Shown: piece by piece, positions 45,395 through 55,740 of the stretch
Layout: each line of letters opens with the position of its first letter
How positions within the stretch are numbered: the stretch's first letter is position 1
NCBI GenBank assembly: GCA_947499505.1
Contig: CANMOQ010000001.1
Span: forward strand, 912,037 to 976,036
Length of the DNA stretch: 64,000 nt
Reading direction: 5' to 3'
Source: an uncultured Erythrobacter sp.
Lineage (GTDB): Bacteria > Pseudomonadota > Alphaproteobacteria > Sphingomonadales > Sphingomonadaceae
Made by a program: the position numbers and the translations under genes
The notes under the pieces: model-generated
The model's database searches: none
The model's input: the letters and a program-made list of their open reading frames with translations, nothing else
Told to the model about the DNA's origin: nothing

Positions 45395-46900
45395 TTAGTA
45401 ACGGGTTTCGTAAGTGACGCGCACCACGCGCTTGCCATTGGCGGGCACCGGCACGACCCATTTGCGCCGATCGTAATTGATCTGTTCCCCGGTAATATCC
45501 TCGCTGACCACGCGGTAATCGTTCGACCAATATCCGCGATAAAGCCCGCCTTGAGTCAGATCGACATCGATCGAGCTGCTTTTCGCGTTGGTCAGCGTGT
45601 AGCGCATGGTTGTGCGGTAATATTTCTTGGGGCGCTCAACCTCGACCTGACGGGTGGTCTCGCCATCCTCCAGCACACGGAACCGCGCGGTGCGCTCCCA
45701 TTCTGAACTCGTAATTTCCTCGCGCTTCTCAATCTCCGCCTGAACAAAGATGTCGAATGCATCGCCCGTTCTCAGCGACAGTTCGCTGCCCATCGGCGTG
45801 TGGCCAATATTGTTCTCACCGATAAATTGCGGCGTGCCTTGGTTGTCGCGCTGATAAAACCGCACTGTGCCTGATGGCAGAGCGTCACCAAGCCCTTGAT
45901 CACGCGAGGTGGAAAACGAGATCGCGCTCGAGACGTTCACCGGGCTACGGTCGTTCGTGAGCCAGCCAACTGTGCGCTCGTAGATTTTGCGAGCCGGGAC
46001 CGATTGCACATCGAGGAAGCTCACTTGCTTTGTCTGCGCATTGGCGATCGTTGTGCGCCCACTGATCGGGTAGAGATAGAAATCACCCAGCTGCTCGCGC
46101 GCGGCGGTTTCCGTACCGGGCTGGATCAAGTTCCGGTTTCCGCGCCCACGACTGCTGCCTCCGCGATTGTTCGGATTGCCAGCAACCAGTAGCGTCTTTG
46201 CCTGGTTGAACGTAGTACCAGTGTTGTTCGTAAGCGTGACCCAGCCCTGCATATCAATCGAGTCGGTTTGCTCATTGTAGAGCGCGACATAATCCGCGTT
46301 CCACCCAAGTCCGCCGGTCAAATAGCGGATCGATACAGGGCGCGTGCCGCCGCGAGTGCTGTTGAGATTGACTGACAATGTCGGGCGAGCGCGCAGATTG
46401 GGCGGCACTCGGTCAAAGATCACACGGACAGGCAGGCCATCATCACGCAGGACTTCGATCCGGTCGCCGATCTGAACCACAACGCCGCCAGCCGTAGAGA
46501 GCACTTTCGCGCGTTCTCGGGTCTCTCGACCGGTCGCGGGGTTGGTGCGCAGCAGAGTGACCGTTTGGCCAATCGCCTTTTCCATCATCTTCGCCGGCGT
46601 CAGCAGGTCGAAGTCAAAATTTTGCTCAATGATAGAGGTGTTGGGCGCAAAGAAGCTCAGCGTTTGCGGCTGAATTGTTGCCGAGACATCGGGAAATTCA
46701 ACCCGGCTGCGACCGCGCTCAATGTTGATCTGGCGCACGTCCTGCACCAGCGCGAGATTGTTGTTGTAGATGGTAACCGCGACATCGCCCTGCGCGGTTT
46801 CATCCGGATCTGGCAATGATTGTGAGGTGGCCGTCGTTGCTCCAAGAGCGCTCATCCCAAGTGCCAAACCTGACACCAATCCCAGCTTAATCGCGTTCAT
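45395..46900 (-). CDS. Secreted DUF4139 family protein (upstream paralogue)
   Basis: 501 residues with a signal peptide (NAIKLGLVSGLALGMSALGATTATS). The body shows the DUF4139 pattern: VAVTIYNNNLALVQDVRQI at the N-terminal end, GGLGWNADYVALYNEQ in the middle, and YRTTMRYTLTNAKSSSIDVDL near the end, where the chain closes with WVVPVPANGKRVVRVTYE. It is the first gene of a two-gene operon with its paralogue. AGGAGG precedes the ATG by 7 bases. Role unknown; the Ig-like or beta-sandwich build suggests a cell-envelope protein. Confidence 0.82.
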   Translation of the reverse strand: MNAIKLGLVSGLALGMSALGATTATSQSLPDPDETAQGDVAVTIYNNNLALVQDVRQINIERGRSRVEFPDVSATIQPQTLSFFAPNTSIIEQNFDFDLLTPAKMMEKAIGQTVTLLRTNPATGRETRERAKVLSTAGGVVVQIGDRIEVLRDDGLPVRVIFDRVPPNLRARPTLSVNLNSTRGGTRPVSIRYLTGGLGWNADYVALYNEQTDSIDMQGWVTLTNNTGTTFNQAKTLLVAGNPNNRGGSSRGRGNRNLIQPGTETAAREQLGDFYLYPISGRTTIANAQTKQVSFLDVQSVPARKIYERTVGWLTNDRSPVNVSSAISFSTSRDQGLGDALPSGTVRFYQRDNQGTPQFIGENNIGHTPMGSELSLRTGDAFDIFVQAEIEKREEITSSEWERTARFRVLEDGETTRQVEVERPKKYYRTTMRYTLTNAKSSSIDVDLTQGGLYRGYWSNDYRVVSEDITGEQINYDRRKWVVPVPANGKRVVRVTYETRY

Positions 46901-47058
46901 CACCCAGCCTCCTATTGAACCCGCCAATAAGCATGACGGGGCGTACTGTATGCGCGATGAATGGACCTTTGGCTAGTGCGAGTGCGGTGCTTGTGAATTT
47001 TCCAGACAGTCGCTTTTTATAGCAATTTCAGGGTGCTGGCGCAAAGTTGCGAAGCACG

Positions 47059-49500
47059 TTAGCTCCGCCTGACGCGCTGCATTACACTGCCGACCTTGTC
47101 GCCGATCGCCTGGACGCTGAACGGTTTGGGGATGAAGTGCATGTCTGGAATATCGATGTCTTTGCGCAGCTGCTCCTCAGCATAGCCGGACATAAACAGC
47201 ACCGGCATATGCGGCAGTTTTTGACGGATCGCGCGCACCATTGCCGGACCGTCCATGCCGGGCATCACGACATCGCTGACGATGAGATCGAACTCGCCGC
47301 CGTCTGTGATTGCGGCCAGCCCCTCTTCCCCGCCGGGACAGGCAGTGACTTCATAGCCTGCGCGGGCAAGCGCGCGCTCCGCAACTGCGCGGACCATGTC
47401 TTCATCTTCGACGAGCAGGATCCGGCCACCTTCGGCCCAATCGGACGATGGCTCTGGCGGAGGTTCGGCAATCTTCTTGGGGGCTTCACCTGCGTAAACT
47501 GGGAAATAGATCGTAAAGCGCGCGCCCTTTGGACGGTCGTTTTGATCCATAACATTGTCGACGAAGATAAATCCGCCCGACTGTTTTACGATGCCGTAAG
47601 CTGTGGAAAGGCCAAGTCCGGTGCCTTTGCCTTGTTCCTTGGTAGTGAAGAACGGCTCAAACAATTTGGGTAGGACATGGGCGGGAATGCCGCCGCCAGT
47701 GTCCTGCACAATCAGCACGGTGTAATCCGCCGCTGGGAGAATTTCCGACCCCAGCTTTATCACTTCCTTTGCCTGCAGGCTGCGCGTCAGCAGCGAGATG
47801 CGGCCGCTCCCCTTGCCGTTTGACTGGATCGCGTCGCGGGCATTCACCGCGAGGTTCATGATCACTTGCTCAAGCTGTTGAGGGTCAGCGCGTACCGGTC
47901 CCAAATCCCGGTCATGCTGGACGTAATATTGGATTTTCTCGCCCAGCAGCCGTTTGATTAGCGGCCCAACTTCGCTCACCACATCTGGCAATTGCAGGAT
48001 CTCGGGACGCAGGGTCTGCTGCCGAGAGAATGCGAGCAATTGCCGGGTCAGCGAGGCTGCGCGGTTGGAGTTGGCGCGGATCTGCTGAATGTCGTCATAG
48101 TCGCTGTCGCCCGGCGTATGGCGCAGCAGCATCAGATCGCAGGTGCCGATAATGGCTGTGAGCACGTTGTTAAAGTCGTGCGCGACACCGCCCGCCAATT
48201 GTCCAACCGCCTGCATCTTTGTGGCCTGCGCAACTTGCCGCTTGAGCTGGTTTTCCTCGCTCGAATCGGCCAGGCTGAGCAGCACTGCCGCCTCGCCCAA
48301 TCCGCGCACTCCGGCGAGACCAATCGAAACCGGTTCTTCGGGCTGGATTGACAGACGCACCGCCATATCGCCGCTGGTCGCGGGACCCCGGCCATGACGC
48401 CGCACGGCATCGGACATCGCGCCCTTGTCCTCACGCACCACCAGGTCGGTCGGGAATGCGGGCAGACCGCGCCCTTCCCGATCAACCGAGCGCAAGAAGG
48501 CATCGTTGCAGAACAGGAAGCGCCCATCGCGGTCTGTCATCGCCAGACCCAGGGGCAATTGCGCAAGCAACGCGTCGAGCTGAGCCACGCCCGCTTGCGA
48601 GGAGCCATCCCATCCGCTGCCGATCCCAACGCCGCTGTCCACCAGCAGCATCAAAGATGGCCCTTCGTCCGGACCGGACTGAACCTGAGCGCTTGGATCA
48701 TCAAGCGGCACATGGATCAAAGTCTGCGGCGTGCCCCCTCGCCCTTCGCGGGCAAAGAATATCCGGTCGCGGTCATCAGAGCGGAGGTAAGTCACAAAAT
48801 CCTGACCCGCCATGGTTGCGGTAGAATCGCCAACCGAACGCTCGGCAAAACCGGCGCTCACAGTCTTGATTACGCCATCTGGGCCAGTGATCGCGCTTTC
48901 GATGCCCGCTCGGCTCAGCATTTGGCCAAATGGTCCAGCGAGATTGAGGTCGGCCAGCGCGTCGCTGCTCGGCATAACATGGCGCCGGAAACGCCAGATC
49001 AGATGATCTTCGCCGCGTCCTGCCCGCTCAACCGTGACCTTCCACGGAGTTTCGCCGGCCTTGCCCGCAAGCTCTTTCAATGCGCCCGATCCATCGCGCC
49101 AGGCCTCGCGCGCCAGACGGGTCATCGCCTCCAGGCCTTCGCGCTCCAGCGGAAGCGAAGGCGGAGCTGCGCCGATTCCAAACCCATCGATAAAAGCAGA
49201 GTTTGCACATACCAGGCGGTTCGCGCGGTCTGTAATTGCAACCGCCTCCCCCGCTTCTTCGATTGCGGCGATTGTAACCGTCCAATCGGGCGAGGTTTCG
49301 ATCTGAGCCACTGGCTCAGCGCGCATGCTGTCAAAGGTGAACACACCGATCAGCAACACACCAAGCCCCAGAGCATAGGACAGCACCAATGCTGGCTCAC
49401 GCGTTGCCAACCATAGGACTCCGGCGCTGACAAACAGAGCAGCCGCCAGCCCAGCGATCATCAATCGGTTTTGATCATTGGCCTGCAAGACGGCTTTCAT
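47059..49500 (-). CDS. cckA: Hybrid histidine kinase CckA
   Basis: 813 residues. Two membrane helices (about 13-33 and 38-58) are followed by two or three PAS-like regions (about 75-170, 190-280, 310-400). The histidine kinase core has the phospho-acceptor His441 (AGGVAHDFNNVLTAI) and ATP-binding boxes NLAVNARDAI, DTGGGIP and GTGLGLSTAYGIV. The receiver domain carries Asp743 (VSDVVMPGMDG). This is the CckA layout. Known role: through ChpT it phosphorylates CtrA and CpdR and controls the cell cycle or motility. In sphingomonads CtrA usually governs motility and the GTA-like programme rather than the cell cycle. cpdR is in this window at 35449. Confidence 0.9.
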   Translation of the reverse strand: MKAVLQANDQNRLMIAGLAAALFVSAGVLWLATREPALVLSYALGLGVLLIGVFTFDSMRAEPVAQIETSPDWTVTIAAIEEAGEAVAITDRANRLVCANSAFIDGFGIGAAPPSLPLEREGLEAMTRLAREAWRDGSGALKELAGKAGETPWKVTVERAGRGEDHLIWRFRRHVMPSSDALADLNLAGPFGQMLSRAGIESAITGPDGVIKTVSAGFAERSVGDSTATMAGQDFVTYLRSDDRDRIFFAREGRGGTPQTLIHVPLDDPSAQVQSGPDEGPSLMLLVDSGVGIGSGWDGSSQAGVAQLDALLAQLPLGLAMTDRDGRFLFCNDAFLRSVDREGRGLPAFPTDLVVREDKGAMSDAVRRHGRGPATSGDMAVRLSIQPEEPVSIGLAGVRGLGEAAVLLSLADSSEENQLKRQVAQATKMQAVGQLAGGVAHDFNNVLTAIIGTCDLMLLRHTPGDSDYDDIQQIRANSNRAASLTRQLLAFSRQQTLRPEILQLPDVVSEVGPLIKRLLGEKIQYYVQHDRDLGPVRADPQQLEQVIMNLAVNARDAIQSNGKGSGRISLLTRSLQAKEVIKLGSEILPAADYTVLIVQDTGGGIPAHVLPKLFEPFFTTKEQGKGTGLGLSTAYGIVKQSGGFIFVDNVMDQNDRPKGARFTIYFPVYAGEAPKKIAEPPPEPSSDWAEGGRILLVEDEDMVRAVAERALARAGYEVTACPGGEEGLAAITDGGEFDLIVSDVVMPGMDGPAMVRAIRQKLPHMPVLFMSGYAEEQLRKDIDIPDMHFIPKPFSVQAIGDKVGSVMQRVRRS

Positions 49501-49615
49501 AGCGCTCTTTTCTCTCGCACTTTACGTTTTGATTCAGCGTTACGGATGCAGCATCTTGGCGGCGCTGCGCAATAGGGATCGTTCGCGGTTCTGATCAAAC
49601 CAGCCGCTCTAGTGC

Positions 49616-50215
49616 TTAATTGGCATTGAGCCGCTGGTCGAGCCGCGCTTCCATCCGCGCCAAGCGTTTTGCACGGCGGCGCGCAACCATCACGCGCCAC
49701 ACCGCGCCGGAAATGAGATAGCCTAAGGCTGCGCCGACCAGCGCCAGAACGACAAAGCCGAACACTGTTTCTAGAACCGTTACGCCCACCCCCTCGAAAA
49801 GCTCAAAGAACCAAGACCAACGCCCACTCGCCATTTCGCTTTCAGCAGCGCCGCCGGTGCCCGCGCGATCGAGCCGCAAAAGAATGTCGCCTAGCCAATT
49901 TGCGAGCACTGCCCAGAATGGGAAGGTGAAGGGATTAGTCACGAAAGTGACCGTCGCGGCCAGCGGCACGTTCGCACGCGCTGGCAGAGCAAGAAAGGCG
50001 GCGAGGAAGATCTGTCCAACGGGAATGATAAAACCCGCAAACAATCCCAGCGCAACACCGCGCGGGACAGACCGGCGGGTAAACCGCCACAGCTCTGGTG
50101 AGAGAAAACGGTGCGCAAATGGCTTTAGATATTTGTTGGCAGCCATCTGCTCGCGCGTCGGCATATATTTGCGCAGCATATCCATCGCCCAGGTTTTGCT
50201 GCGCTTTTGGCTCAC
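49616..50215 (-). CDS. DUF2062 domain membrane protein
   Basis: 199 residues. The core RRSVPRGVALGLFAGFIIP, VPLAATVTFVTNPFTFPFW is the DUF2062 pattern, with three or four hydrophobic helices. Function unknown; the family is common in alpha- and gammaproteobacteria. A GTG at 50215 preceded by GGAGGG at 8 bases decides the start; the longer frame to 50245 has no ribosome-binding site and covers the SD. The C-terminal tail is basic (RRRAKRLARMEARLDQR) and probably cytoplasmic. cckA lies 115 bases downstream on the same strand. Confidence 0.8.
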   Translation of the reverse strand: MSQKRSKTWAMDMLRKYMPTREQMAANKYLKPFAHRFLSPELWRFTRRSVPRGVALGLFAGFIIPVGQIFLAAFLALPARANVPLAATVTFVTNPFTFPFWAVLANWLGDILLRLDRAGTGGAAESEMASGRWSWFFELFEGVGVTVLETVFGFVVLALVGAALGYLISGAVWRVMVARRRAKRLARMEARLDQRLNAN

Positions 50216-50411
50216 GATGCGAACCCTCCACCGCCGATTGCACAACGCACCTGGCCACCCACAACGAAAGGCTGTGAATCTGCAAGAATGTGCAAGGGAT
50301 AGAACATGGGCTGCATATGGGTAGGATTTGGCCGCTGAACAGTGGGTCGCTGATGATCTTACAAAACTTTGCGACTATTAAATGACTAAAGCGTTTGCGT
50401 GCGCTTTGGGC

Positions 50412-50894
50412 TTATCCCTTTTCGCGCATCAGGCGGGCTTTATCCCGCTTCCAATCGCGATCTTTGACGCTCGCGCGTTTATCGTGCGCCTGCTTGCCCT
50501 TCGCAAGGCCCAGTTCAACCTTGGCGCGGCCTTGTTTGTTGAAATAGATCGAGAGCGGAACCAGCGTCATGCCCTTACGCTCCACCGCGCCAAACATCTT
50601 ACCAATCTCGCGCGCATTGAGCAGCAGCTTGCGCCGACGCTTCGGTTCGTGATTGAGGCGATTGCCGTGACTGTATTCTGGAATATTCGAATTGATCAGC
50701 CAAACCTCGCCGTCGCGCACCTCAGCATAGCTTTCCGCAATGGTTGCCTGACCAGCGCGCAGCGCCTTTACCTCGGTGCCCTGCAGCGCAAGACCCGCCT
50801 CAAATTTGTCCTCAATATGATAATCGAAGCGCGCGCGGCGGTTTTCCGCCACGGTCTTGTGCTTATCAAAAGTCTCAGGTTTGGGTCTAGCCAT
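50412..50894 (-). CDS. smpB: SsrA-binding protein SmpB
   Basis: Brings tmRNA into stalled ribosomes for trans-translation. 160 residues with the family start ([22 protein letters not shown]), the [11 protein letters not shown] motif, and the conserved basic C-terminal tail ([21 protein letters not shown]) that reaches the decoding site. The tmRNA gene itself is not in this window. It lies 58 bases after dapA on the same strand and probably shares its transcript. Confidence 0.96.
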   Translation of the reverse strand: MARPKPETFDKHKTVAENRRARFDYHIEDKFEAGLALQGTEVKALRAGQATIAESYAEVRDGEVWLINSNIPEYSHGNRLNHEPKRRRKLLLNAREIGKMFGAVERKGMTLVPLSIYFNKQGRAKVELGLAKGKQAHDKRASVKDRDWKRDKARLMREKG

Positions 50895-50952
50895 GGTGCG
50901 CGTGATGTAGTGGCTTATGCGAGATTCGCAATCGGGCTTGCGCCCGTAGCGC

Positions 50953-51834
50953 TCAGGTCAGCCCCGCATGCTCGAGTGCTGCATCCACCGCTTTGCGCGC
51001 GGCCTCACTCGCTTCGCATAGCGGCAAACGAACCTCTGGCGTCGCCCAATCCTGCACTCGGCTCAGTGCGTATTTGACGGGACCCGGGCTCGAGTCAGAA
51101 AACATGGCGTAGTGCAGCGGGTAAAGCTGATCGTTGAGAGCCCGCGCACGGACCAAATCATTGTCAGCACAGGCCTGCTGAAATTCTGCGCATAGCGCCG
51201 GCGCGACATTAGCCGTCACGGAAATGCACCCTTTACCGCCCGCAGCATTGAACGGCAGGGCCAGTTCGTCATTACCAGAGAGCTGACAAAACGTGCGGCC
51301 AATGCCCATGCGGTGATCGGCCACGCGAGAAAGATCTTCACTCGCATCTTTAATAGCGATAATTTTCTCAGGAAATTTGTTGGCGAGCTCAATCGTGGTT
51401 TCTGGCGCAATATCGGTCACCGTGCGGCCTGGCACATTGTAAAGCACAATCGGCAAGTCGCAGTTCTCGGCAAGAAAGCTGAAATGCGCGATGAGCCCGG
51501 CCTGGCTTGGGCGGTTATAGTAAGGCGCAACGCAAAGCCCCGCCGCGGCTCCCGCCTTTTTGGCAAAGCTCATATGCAGAGCCGCGTTCTTCGTATCGTT
51601 GGAACCACACCCCGCAATAATCGGCACTCGGCCTGCGGCTTGCTCTATGCAAACCTCAACAACGCGGTGGTGCTCTGCATTGGAGAGTGTCGAGGCTTCA
51701 CCCGTCGTCCCACACGGGACCAGAGCCGCGCTGCCCTGCTCGATTTGCCAGTCGACCAACTTGCGAAATGCAGCCTCGTCAAACGCTCCATCGCGAAAAG
51801 GAGTCACCAGAGCGGGGATTGAACCGCTAAACAT
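50953..51834 (-). CDS. dapA: 4-hydroxy-tetrahydrodipicolinate synthase
   Basis: First committed step of lysine and diaminopimelate synthesis: condenses pyruvate and aspartate semialdehyde. The Schiff-base Lys162 is in IIAIKDAS. The catalytic Tyr132 is in YNVPGRT, and the threonine pair is in [11 protein letters not shown]. 293 residues is normal. GAGGA precedes the ATG. It is divergent from the lytic transglycosylase gene by 98 bases and is followed by smpB. Confidence 0.97.
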   Translation of the reverse strand: MFSGSIPALVTPFRDGAFDEAAFRKLVDWQIEQGSAALVPCGTTGEASTLSNAEHHRVVEVCIEQAAGRVPIIAGCGSNDTKNAALHMSFAKKAGAAAGLCVAPYYNRPSQAGLIAHFSFLAENCDLPIVLYNVPGRTVTDIAPETTIELANKFPEKIIAIKDASEDLSRVADHRMGIGRTFCQLSGNDELALPFNAAGGKGCISVTANVAPALCAEFQQACADNDLVRARALNDQLYPLHYAMFSDSSPGPVKYALSRVQDWATPEVRLPLCEASEAARKAVDAALEHAGLT

Positions 51835-51932
51835 TGTTGTATTCCTCTATCTAGGCACTTAGCGATTATTTGAAGCAATTCTCCAAAAGCTAAGGCACTT
51901 GTTCAGCGCCTGATAAGGAGCCGATCGGCATT

Positions 51933-53882
51933 ATGTCCAGCATGCGTAAAAGTTCTTTTGGCAATCCCCTTGCCGTCGCCGCCATTCTTTTCACCAGCAC
52001 AGCCGCTATGACGGGCCCGTGCTTTGCCCAAAATGCAAACTCGCCAGGGGCCAGCACAATGCTGGCTCAGCAGCCGCGCGCCATTGGGCAAGCGATCGCC
52101 CGGTGGGAGGTTTTGCAGAAATCTCGCCTCTCCAGTTTTTCAGATTACGCTGGCTTTGCCCTCGCCTATCCAGACTTTCCGCGCATGGCCACTTTGCGAG
52201 TGCGCGCAGAAAATGCGCTAGAGAACGAGGCACCTTCCTCAGCGGATCTCATTCGTTTCTTTGATGCCCATCCGCCACTCACCAATCCTGGCCGAGCACG
52301 CTATGCACTGGCTCTGGCTAGCGCGCAGCGCGCGGAGGCCTTTAACGTTGCGCGCGAAGCCTGGCGCGGCGGCGAAATGAGCGGCCCGGCAGAAGCTTAC
52401 ATCATGGGACTGTTTGGCTCACGCCTCACCGCCGACGATCATAGCGCGCGGATGGATGCACTCCTTTGGCAAAGCGAAAGCGAAGCGGCCGTGCGTCACA
52501 TGGTCAATGTTGCGCCGAGTGAGCGCGAAATGGCGATGGCCCGCTTGGCCGTGATTCGCGGAGACACTGGCAATGTGCCCTCCGGCGCGCGCAGTGATCC
52601 GGGTTTCGTCTATAATTACGTGAAGCAATTGCGCTCCAAGCGGCAAGTTGCCCAGGCCGCGAATGTCCTGACGACGCGTCCGAACTTCACCCGCACCTCG
52701 CACAAGCCAGAGGATATGGTCGCGCAAATGCTGGGCGTCGCCAAAGCTTCTGGCGCGCGTCAAGCGGTCGCAATTGCTGCCTCTGCTGACGATTTGTTCA
52801 AGCCGGGAACCGACGTGTCGAAAGGCTCCTTCGCCTTGCGCGATCGCTACACCGATTTGATGTGGCTCGGCGGGACGAAGGCGCTTTGGAGCCTTGGCAA
52901 TGGAGCCGCCGCAGCGCCTCTGTTCTATCGCTATGGTGCGGGCGCAGGCACGCCCCTGATCCGGGCCAAAGGCTTTTACTGGGCTGGCAGGTCTGCTCGT
53001 CAAGCAGGCCAAACCGCTGAGGCGACACGCTATTTTGAGATGGCCGCCGAGTTTCCGGAATATTACTATGGCCAGCTCGCGCATGAGGCATTGGGCCGCC
53101 CACTGCCGCAATTCGCGCCGCTGGCGCCAATCGAAGTCAGCCAGGCTCAGCGCACTGCATTCAACAGCCGCCCGGTTGTAAAAGCGATCCGCTCTATCGC
53201 GGCGAACCGCATGGCGTGGCAAACTGAGCGGCGCTTCTTTGAAGCTGTTGCTGATATTGCCGACACGCCCGAAGAAATGAGCATGGTCGCCGATCTCGCC
53301 GCTGAAACGGGCCTTGATGAAATGGCCGTCGTTGCTGGCATGACCGCAGGCGAGCACGGCCTCAAAGGCTTTGAACGCCTTGGCTTCCCAACCGTCACAC
53401 CGCCTCCCGGTGCAAACTGGACGATGGTGCATGCGATCTCCCGTCAGGAAAGCGAATTTGACCGCTTCCGGGTCAGCCACGCCGGCGCGCGCGGCGTGAT
53501 GCAATTGATGCCGGGAACCGCGCGCGAGCAAGCGGGCAAGCTCGGGATGCAATACCTCTCAGCCAATCTGATTGGCTCGCCCAGCTACAATATGCGTTTG
53601 GGCGATGCCTATTTCGCGCGGATGATGGACTATTATGGCGGCGCCTATCCGCTTGCCATTGGCGCCTATAACGCTGGACCTGGCCGGGTGAACCAATGGC
53701 TCCGCCTGAATGGCGATCCGCGCCGGGGCGATATCGATTGGGTCACCTGGATTGAGCGCGTCCCAGCCAATTTCGAAACCCGCTATTACATAATGCGAGT
53801 GCTCGGAAACGCTGTGTCCTACAGCCACATGTATCCGCAGGAAGCAGGAAGAGCGCAGCCGGTCAGCTACTACTTGCGATAG
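51933..53882 (+). CDS. Soluble lytic murein transglycosylase
   Basis: 649 residues. The signal peptide (LAVAAILFTSTAAMTGPCFAQ) is followed by a long helical superhelix of Slt70 type (about 50-450). The C-terminal lysozyme-like catalytic domain has Glu506 as acid/base in AISRQESEFDRF, then GARGVMQLMPGTA and IGAYNAGPGRVNQWL. It cleaves glycan strands with 1,6-anhydro ends, which AmpG-type permeases (present at 17-20 kb) can recycle. AAGGAG lies 13 bases before the ATG. It is followed by an IalB-like gene after 25 bases. Confidence 0.92.
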   Translation: MSSMRKSSFGNPLAVAAILFTSTAAMTGPCFAQNANSPGASTMLAQQPRAIGQAIARWEVLQKSRLSSFSDYAGFALAYPDFPRMATLRVRAENALENEAPSSADLIRFFDAHPPLTNPGRARYALALASAQRAEAFNVAREAWRGGEMSGPAEAYIMGLFGSRLTADDHSARMDALLWQSESEAAVRHMVNVAPSEREMAMARLAVIRGDTGNVPSGARSDPGFVYNYVKQLRSKRQVAQAANVLTTRPNFTRTSHKPEDMVAQMLGVAKASGARQAVAIAASADDLFKPGTDVSKGSFALRDRYTDLMWLGGTKALWSLGNGAAAAPLFYRYGAGAGTPLIRAKGFYWAGRSARQAGQTAEATRYFEMAAEFPEYYYGQLAHEALGRPLPQFAPLAPIEVSQAQRTAFNSRPVVKAIRSIAANRMAWQTERRFFEAVADIADTPEEMSMVADLAAETGLDEMAVVAGMTAGEHGLKGFERLGFPTVTPPPGANWTMVHAISRQESEFDRFRVSHAGARGVMQLMPGTAREQAGKLGMQYLSANLIGSPSYNMRLGDAYFARMMDYYGGAYPLAIGAYNAGPGRVNQWLRLNGDPRRGDIDWVTWIERVPANFETRYYIMRVLGNAVSYSHMYPQEAGRAQPVSYYLR

Positions 53883-53907
53883 CGCGGGCTGAGGGGGACG
53901 ATTCAAA

Positions 53908-54429
53908 ATGGCGAGCATAGGTAAGAGATTTGTCTCGCGTCCTCTGCTGCTCGGCGTGCTTGCGCTAGGGACTGCGTTAGCCAGCCCGCTGGCGGCGAAA
54001 GACAGCCTTGGCGTCTATTCCAGCTGGGCCGCTTTCCGCGATCCCGGCACACCGCGCTGCTATGCGATCGCTAAACCGTCCAGCGCGACGACGCGGCGCG
54101 ATTATGCGCCCTTTGCCAGCATTGCGACATGGCCAAAAAGCTCTGTCCGCAATCAGGTGCACCTGCGACTGTCTCGCGAAATTGCCAAGAGCGCGACCAT
54201 TCGCCTGACCGTTGGTGGCAAACGTTTCGACCTCACCGGCGGAGGCGGCGATGCCTGGGCCAAAGATGCCAGCATGGACGCCGCAATCGTTGCCGCAATG
54301 CGCTCTGCCACTCGGATGAGTGTTCGCACTCGTGACAAAGGTGGCCGCGCCTTCACGGACAGATACCAGCTCGCTGGCGCCGCTACCGCAATCGATGCCG
54401 CGCTGCTCGGCTGCGCAAGGCTCAGATAA
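53908..54429 (+). CDS. Secreted IalB-like protein
   Basis: 173 residues. Signal peptide (PLLLGVLALGTALASPLAA), then VYSSWAAFRDPGTPRCYAIAKP, which looks like the start of the invasion-associated locus B (IalB) family, and a closing LLGCARLR with a Cys that probably pairs with the first. Bartonella IalB is linked to erythrocyte invasion, but in free-living bacteria the role is unknown. A GAGGGGGACG ribosome-binding site precedes the ATG. It sits between the transglycosylase and rlmN on the same strand. Confidence 0.7.
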   Translation: MASIGKRFVSRPLLLGVLALGTALASPLAAKDSLGVYSSWAAFRDPGTPRCYAIAKPSSATTRRDYAPFASIATWPKSSVRNQVHLRLSREIAKSATIRLTVGGKRFDLTGGGGDAWAKDASMDAAIVAAMRSATRMSVRTRDKGGRAFTDRYQLAGAATAIDAALLGCARLR

Positions 54430-54486
54430 GCCGCGCAAACGCTAAGCTGGCAAAGGCGCTTTTGCGCGCCTATATGCGGCGAACTT

Positions 54487-55740
54487 ATGGCCGATACCAA
54501 CCTCATGCCCATCGCCGGACAAATCGATCCGGTTCCCACTGCGCGCGACATTACCCCGCGCGAGGACGGCCGTGTTGACCTGATCGGCCTGCCGCCAACG
54601 CGCATTCGCGAGCTATTTGAAGAGGCGGGTCTGGATACAAGGCAGGCTAAGCTGCGATCCAAGCAGGTTTATCATTGGCTATACCATCGCGGCGTGTCCG
54701 AATTTGAGGACATGACCGACATTTCCAAGACCATGCGTCCGTGGCTGACAGAGCGCTTTGTGATTGGCCGCCCGCATGTGGTTGAGGCTCAACATAGCAC
54801 TGACGGCACGCGCAAATGGCTGCTGCAGACTGATGATGGTCATGATTACGAGATGGTCTTCATCCCCGATGCTGATCGCGGCACTCTGTGCGTCTCCAGC
54901 CAAGTGGGCTGCACATTGAATTGCACCTTCTGCCACACCGGCACCATGCGTCTGGTTCGCAATCTGACGCCGGGTGAGATCGTTGGCCAGGTAATGCTTG
55001 CACGCGATGCTCTGGGCGAATGGCCCAAAGGTAAGATGGATTTTGCCGAAGATGAGGACGAGGCAGAATACCGCGCGGATAGCCGCTTGCTCACCAACAT
55101 TGTGATGATGGGCATGGGCGAGCCGCTGTATAATTTTGACAATGTCCGCGATGCACTGTTGCTTGTGATGGATAGCGCGGGGCTCGCTCTATCAAAACGC
55201 CGGATCACTTTGTCGACCAGCGGCGTCATCCCGATGATGGAGCGCTGCGGGGCAGAGATTGGCGTCAACCTCGCGGTGTCATTGCACGCCGTGAACAAAG
55301 ATGTGCGCGACGAAATTGTGCCGCTGAACCGCAAATATGGCCTCGAAGAATTGCTGCAGGCCTGCGCCGATTATCCAGGTGCGACCAATGCGCGGCGCAT
55401 CACCTTTGAATACGTCATGCTCAAGGACAAGAACGACAGCGACGAGGACGCGCATGAGCTTGTGCGTCTACTCAAGCAGTTTAACCTGCCGGCCAAGGTC
55501 AATCTGATCCCGTTCAATCCATGGCCCGGCGCGAATTACGAATGCTCCGATCCAGACCGGATCCGCAGTTTTTCAAACATCGTCTTCGAAGGCGGGATTA
55601 GCGCGCCAGTGCGCACCCCGCGCGGGCGAGACATTGATGCAGCCTGCGGCCAGCTGAAAACCGCAGCCGAAAAGAAGAGCCGCGCGCAAATGGACCGCGA
55701 AGCCGCTGCCGCCGCTGAGGCAGAAGCGGCGAGCGAGTGA
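54487..55740 (+). CDS. rlmN: 23S rRNA (adenine2503-C2)-methyltransferase / tRNA methyltransferase RlmN
   Basis: Radical-SAM enzyme that methylates A2503 of 23S rRNA and A37 of some tRNAs. The cluster cysteines are Cys142, Cys146 and Cys149 ([14 protein letters not shown]). [17 protein letters not shown] and [16 protein letters not shown] are conserved RlmN blocks. 417 residues is slightly long, with an Ala/Glu-rich C-terminal tail. Its stop overlaps the GTG of the next gene. A usual ribosome-binding site is not evident at the ATG. Confidence 0.95.
   Translation: MADTNLMPIAGQIDPVPTARDITPREDGRVDLIGLPPTRIRELFEEAGLDTRQAKLRSKQVYHWLYHRGVSEFEDMTDISKTMRPWLTERFVIGRPHVVEAQHSTDGTRKWLLQTDDGHDYEMVFIPDADRGTLCVSSQVGCTLNCTFCHTGTMRLVRNLTPGEIVGQVMLARDALGEWPKGKMDFAEDEDEAEYRADSRLLTNIVMMGMGEPLYNFDNVRDALLLVMDSAGLALSKRRITLSTSGVIPMMERCGAEIGVNLAVSLHAVNKDVRDEIVPLNRKYGLEELLQACADYPGATNARRITFEYVMLKDKNDSDEDAHELVRLLKQFNLPAKVNLIPFNPWPGANYECSDPDRIRSFSNIVFEGGISAPVRTPRGRDIDAACGQLKTAAEKKSRAQMDREAAAAAEAEAASE

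Noticed and set aside
48394..49416. 340-codon plus-strand frame opposite cckA
   Set aside because: Antisense shadow with no recognisable domain; no ribosome-binding site seen.
50387..50407. Hairpin AAAGCG/CGCTTT as smpB terminator
   Set aside because: Stem is only six weak pairs and no T-tract follows on the minus strand; not convincing.
52419..53552. 377-codon minus-strand frame opposite the lytic transglycosylase
   Set aside because: Shadow frame of a gene with intact catalytic motifs; composition rich in Arg, His and Ala as in antisense of GC-rich genes.
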